From: an uncultured bacterium
Lineage (GTDB): Bacteria; Verrucomicrobiota; Lentisphaeria; Victivallales; UBA1829
Direction of reading: 5' to 3'
Length of the DNA stretch: 47,521 nucleotides
NCBI GenBank assembly: GCA_949292215.1
Contig: CASEYW010000125.1
Coordinates: 1 to 47,521, forward strand
This document shows, piece by piece, positions 44,533 to 47,521 of this stretch. Both the position numbers and the translations under genes were made by a program. The notes under the pieces were generated by a model. That model was not told the DNA's origin. It saw only the letters and a list, made by a program, of their open reading frames with translations, and did not search any database. How positions within the stretch are numbered: position 1 is the first letter of the stretch; each line of letters starts with the position of its first letter.

Positions 44533-44681
44533 AAAGTTCTTGTTTATGAAACTCCGCGCGATCCAGCAGGCGTATTTCTATCCCATTGCGGATGCAACTG
44601 TCAATTTAGCCGTTGAAGCTCTGAATTAATCCGATAAGAGTTGCGCTCTTCCGCTTTTCACGGGTGTTAGAAGAAAGAATC

Positions 44682-44710
44682 GGAGCTGGCGGCTTCTCGC
44701 CGCCAACTCC
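44682..44710 (-). terminator. terminator-like hairpin after thrC
   Basis: GGAGCTGGCGGC / GCCGCCAACTCC, 12-base stem with one mismatch and TTCTC loop. On the minus strand it is followed by GATTCTTTCTTCT, a moderate T tail. Confidence 0.6.
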
Positions 44711-44738
44711 ATCCTCGAAAAAAAGGCAGAAACAGAAC

Positions 44739-46028
44739 TCAATCTCTGTGAAGAGCCTGTTTAACAGCTTCGACAGTCGGAGGAATCAGCATCGGCTTGT
44801 TTCCAAAAGTACCGATAATATGTTTCTCTCTCAGCTGATCCTGATGATAGCCGATAACGGCATCCGGATCCTTGAGAAGATTTCCGGTGAGAATGCCAAC
44901 GACCTTTTCATCGGGTTGAATAATCCCTTTCTCTGCGAGTTTTTTCGCTCCTGCCAGGGAACAGCAGGATGCGGGTTCCGCACCGATTCCGGCGGCATCG
45001 AGTTTTGCCTTGGCATCCATAATCTCCTGCTCCGTGACCTCTTCCACCGTTCCGCCGCTCCATTTGACAGCGCGGAGAGATTTTTCCCAGGAGACAGGGT
45101 TTCCGATCTTAATGGCGGTTGCAATTGTTTCGGGATTTTTAACGGCTTCAAACGGAGTATGCTGAGTCCACATTTTATAAAGCGGATTTGCTCCGGACGC
45201 CTGAATGACGGCAATTTTCGGAATTTTAGAGATAATTCCGAGTTCATGAAGCTCCATCAGAGCTTTTCCGAGAGCACTGCTGTTTCCGAGGTTTCCGCCG
45301 GGAATGACGAACCAGTCTGGCACTTCCCAATCCATCTGCTGGAGCGTTTCAAAGCAGATCGCCTTCTGACCTTCGATCCGGAACGGGTTGATGGAATTCA
45401 GGAGGTAAATTCCAAGTTCGCGGCAGACATCCTGAACAAGTTTCATGGCGTCATCGAAATTGCCTTCGATCTGGAGCGTGATTCCTCCGTAAGCGAGAGC
45501 CTGTGCGAGTTTCCCGTAAGCGATCTTCCCGGATGGGATGAAAATGACCGCCTTCATTCCGGAAACAGCCGCATAAGACGCCATGCTTGCACTGGTATTG
45601 CCCGTACTGGCGCAGGCAACATATTTTGCACCGAAAACTTTAGCTGCACTGGTTCCGCAGGTCATGCCGCGATCCTTGAAACTTCCAGTGGGATTTTCAC
45701 CTTCATGCTTGAAATAAAGATTTTTCAATCCGGCCCACGTCCCGGCGGTCCCGGCGGGGTAAAGACGGGTGTTGCCTTCCTGACGTGTCACGATCTTGTC
45801 ATCCGGGGCATCAAAAATCAATTCGCGGTAGCGCCAGACACCGGAAGATTCAATTCCACGTTTGAGTCCCCAGCGGGAATCCCAGAGTTTGCGCAGAGCG
45901 GCCCCGTCGAATTTGGAAAGATCCCGCTTGACATCGAGAATTCCACCGCAGTCGCAGGTATAGCGGAGTTCGTCAACGGAGTAGGTTCTGGAGCATCTTA
46001 CGCACTCAAGATAACTTTCATGTTTCAT
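44739..46028 (-). CDS. thrC: threonine synthase
   Basis: A 429-residue PLP enzyme that converts O-phosphohomoserine to threonine. It opens with a zinc-ribbon-like segment (CVRCSRTY, CDCGG), as in the longer archaeal/plant-like threonine synthases. The PLP lysine is in GENPTGSFKDRGM. Other marks are CASTGNTSASMASYAA, VIPGGNLGNSSALGKAL, NPETIATAIKIGNPVSW and GILTGNLLKDPD near the end. Length is typical. GGAAAA precedes the ATG. It stands on its own, with the lptF-like gene upstream on the same strand. Confidence 0.95.
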   Translation of the reverse strand: MKHESYLECVRCSRTYSVDELRYTCDCGGILDVKRDLSKFDGAALRKLWDSRWGLKRGIESSGVWRYRELIFDAPDDKIVTRQEGNTRLYPAGTAGTWAGLKNLYFKHEGENPTGSFKDRGMTCGTSAAKVFGAKYVACASTGNTSASMASYAAVSGMKAVIFIPSGKIAYGKLAQALAYGGITLQIEGNFDDAMKLVQDVCRELGIYLLNSINPFRIEGQKAICFETLQQMDWEVPDWFVIPGGNLGNSSALGKALMELHELGIISKIPKIAVIQASGANPLYKMWTQHTPFEAVKNPETIATAIKIGNPVSWEKSLRAVKWSGGTVEEVTEQEIMDAKAKLDAAGIGAEPASCCSLAGAKKLAEKGIIQPDEKVVGILTGNLLKDPDAVIGYHQDQLREKHIIGTFGNKPMLIPPTVEAVKQALHRD

Positions 46029-46156
46029 TTTCTGGCAGTTTTCCTTTTCTTGTTTTTATTGTTGAATGTCATTGAAATTCAAATTGTGGAGAAAAACGGG
46101 AAAGGCTCCTTTTGCCGCGCTGAGCATCCTCTCCCATTTTCGAAGTCACACCTGAA

Positions 46157-47266
46157 CTATCTTCGGGCGATGCGGAAAATGTAGATTGCCCCGAAGATCT
46201 GATAGAGCGCCGGAGGAATCCAGACAATATACTGCGGAAACATCCACGGTGTGGATTTCAGCGAGTCGGAAACAAGCACCGCTCCGAAATAGAGCCCGGC
46301 GAGCAGCACACTCATAAACAATCCAATGGAAGTCTCACGCCGTGAGGTCCGGATTGCCATCGGCAAACCAAGCAGCAGAAATGCCATCGGCGCAAGAGCA
46401 AGAGCGACCCGCTGATTCAGTTCCGTTTCAATTTCACAGATGCGTTCTGTTGCATTGCGTTTCCGCTCAATGATGGAACGGGCATAAAGGCCTTCATATC
46501 CGAGGTGCTTGTCACGCAAAGCAATGCGTTTCCGGTTGAATTCCTTGCCGTATTCCAGAGTGAATTTCATTTCCTTGCCGAACGTTCTGCGGGGATGTTC
46601 ATCGTTGTTGCTTTCATAGGCAATGATTGTGGCGTTCTCAAGAATGATGTCCATTTTCTGCGCGACTTTGTCAACGACGATTTTACCGGAGGAAGCGGTC
46701 ACATCCTGTTCAATGCGTTTGGCATTTTTACTTAAGTTGTAGACCTGAATGCCTTTGATCTCACCGGTTTCAGCGTTTTTCTGGTCGATGTACATACTGA
46801 GGTTGTCAAACTCTATCGGGATTCCCGGTTCGAAGAGGGCCAGTGGATGGTCCACCGCCACGCTTTTCACCACGACCTGCGCTTTGCCAAGGTAACGCGG
46901 CCCGACATCCAGCTGGAGATAAAGGCAGAGACAGGTCAGCGCAAAGGTCAGCATAATAATCGGCGCCACGATCTGAAGAATGGAAACTCCGCAGGCACGC
47001 ATTGCCGTGATTTCATTGTCGGCGGAAAGCCTGCCGAACACAAGCATGATGGAAACAAGAGCAGCCCAGGGAATTGTAAAGGCAAGCGCAATTGGCAGCA
47101 CGTACATCATGAACAGCATGGCGGTGGAAATATTGACACCGTTTGAAATATATTCAAAAACCTTTACGAGACGCGCACCCGTCATTCCGAACGTCAGAAC
47201 ACACATTGCCATAAGGAATGTGAAGAGAAAATTTTTGGCAACGTAAAAATTCAATGTTTTGAGCAT
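46157..47266 (-). CDS. LptF/LptG-family LPS transport permease
   Basis: A 369-residue inner-membrane protein with the YjgP/YjgQ layout: two N-terminal helices (LFTFLMAMCVLTFGM), a third at LFMMYVLPIALAFTIPWAALVSIM, the cytoplasmic coupling segment FGRLSADNEITAMRACGVSILQIVAP that docks on LptB, a periplasmic jellyroll (about 125-270, EPGIPIEFDNLSMYIDQ) and three C-terminal helices (LAPMAFLLLGLPMAI, RRETSIGLFMSVLLAGLYFG, PALYQIFGAIYIF). It would form the LptBFG complex with the lptB at 24.7 kb. Whether it is LptF or LptG cannot be settled, and the partner is not in this window. Start ATG 47266 lacks an obvious ribosome-binding site. Confidence 0.93.
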   Translation of the reverse strand: MLKTLNFYVAKNFLFTFLMAMCVLTFGMTGARLVKVFEYISNGVNISTAMLFMMYVLPIALAFTIPWAALVSIMLVFGRLSADNEITAMRACGVSILQIVAPIIMLTFALTCLCLYLQLDVGPRYLGKAQVVVKSVAVDHPLALFEPGIPIEFDNLSMYIDQKNAETGEIKGIQVYNLSKNAKRIEQDVTASSGKIVVDKVAQKMDIILENATIIAYESNNDEHPRRTFGKEMKFTLEYGKEFNRKRIALRDKHLGYEGLYARSIIERKRNATERICEIETELNQRVALALAPMAFLLLGLPMAIRTSRRETSIGLFMSVLLAGLYFGAVLVSDSLKSTPWMFPQYIVWIPPALYQIFGAIYIFRIARR

Positions 47267-47465
47267 CTTGCAATCCCGTAAAAAATTTCAGTGATATCCC
47301 AGTTCTATAATTTAGCACGCATTCCGCTGCTTTGAAAGTCAAAAAAATGAGAAAAAACGATGAATCTTCAAGGGAAAGTAAAAGTTGCTCTGGTAAAATT
47401 GAAAAAATGCGCTATCTTATAGCTTCAGTGTTTCTATTTTGGTCATTAAAATATGGAGACTCACA

Positions 47466-47521
47466 ATGAGAGTAGTAAACTTCAGTGCTGGGCCGGCAAT
47501 GCTGCCGACGGTCGTAATGGA
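47466..47521 (+). CDS. serC: phosphoserine aminotransferase, first codons only (3' truncated by window edge)
   Basis: The last 56 bases read MRVVNFSAGPAMLPTVVM in frame from ATG 47466. NFSAGPAMLP is the conserved N-terminus of SerC, which makes phosphoserine from 3-phosphohydroxypyruvate. GGAGAC lies 6 bases before the ATG. The rest lies outside the window. Confidence 0.82.
   Translation, partial: MRVVNFSAGPAMLPTVVM

Noticed and set aside
44664..46184. Open frame of 506 codons on the plus strand
   Set aside because: Antisense to threonine synthase, with no start signal and shadow-like composition.
47267..47465. Promoters for the lptF-like gene and serC
   Set aside because: AT-rich sequence with several partial -10 boxes, but no -35/-10 pair at a 16-18 base spacing that I would defend.

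Overview
The window looks like a contig from a Gram-negative bacterium of the Lentisphaerota (Victivallis-like, gut or fibre-associated). This is an inference from gene content, not from a marker gene. The main clues are a prepilin-like protein with an FTLIEL N-terminus and a C-terminal H-X9-DG motif beside a GntR/LacI-type sugar regulator, many carbohydrate-active enzymes with unusual relatives, and a complete Kdo/Lpt set that implies an LPS outer membrane. I see no rRNA, tRNA, CRISPR array or prophage. Promoters of the form TTGnnn-N16/17-TATAAT are unusually easy to read, and at least a dozen are listed.

Layout. 1-141 is the end of an IS5-type transposase plus its terminal sequence, abutting the 3' remnant of an interrupted secreted or carbohydrate gene (to 844). 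0.98-10.1 kb is a plant-glycan module: a Na+/alanine symporter (minus) diverging from a CE15-type glucuronoyl esterase, an unknown lipoprotein, a CBM9-like lipoprotein, then a GntR-LacI regulator overlapping a pseudopilin-like gene, followed by a secreted 13-Asp-box GH74-like protein. 10.1-15.0 kb is a minus-strand unit: zinc-ribbon protein, very large AsmA-like protein and SGNH esterase, the last two overlapping by 4 bases. 15.0-18.1 kb carries an RRM RNA-binding protein with a long leader, an alkaline phosphatase and a hexose-6-phosphate mutarotase.

18.2-24.6 kb is a compact plus-strand run: B12-dependent methionine synthase, an FCD-type GntR regulator, a metallo-beta-lactamase-fold lipoprotein and a TIM-barrel sugar isomerase. 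24.6-28.0 kb is a minus-strand LPS operon, kdsA-kdsC-lptC-lptA-lptB, with overlapping or touching genes and one clear promoter. 28.1-30.8 kb has two unrelated PLP aminotransferases. 31.0-34.1 kb has a multi-helix mechanosensitive-channel-like protein and an NhaP2-type cation/proton antiporter.

34.4-44.5 kb is a second carbohydrate locus in which none of the enzymes has a signal peptide: a GH38-like/DUF5054 protein, an AraC regulator divergent from a sialidase-like Asp-box protein, a GH2 beta-galactosidase, two tandemly duplicated alpha/beta-hydrolase esterases and a GxDLY-SGNH esterase. It reads as a cytoplasmic pathway for trimming acetylated oligosaccharides. The window closes with threonine synthase, an LptF/LptG-family permease (both minus) and the first codons of serC.

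The best candidates for something undescribed are the regulator-pseudopilin-secreted Asp-box operon with its duplicated promoter, the RRM gene with a roughly 400-base leader carrying repeated GTTGAT motifs, and the cytoplasmic deacetylation/glycosidase locus with duplicated esterases.
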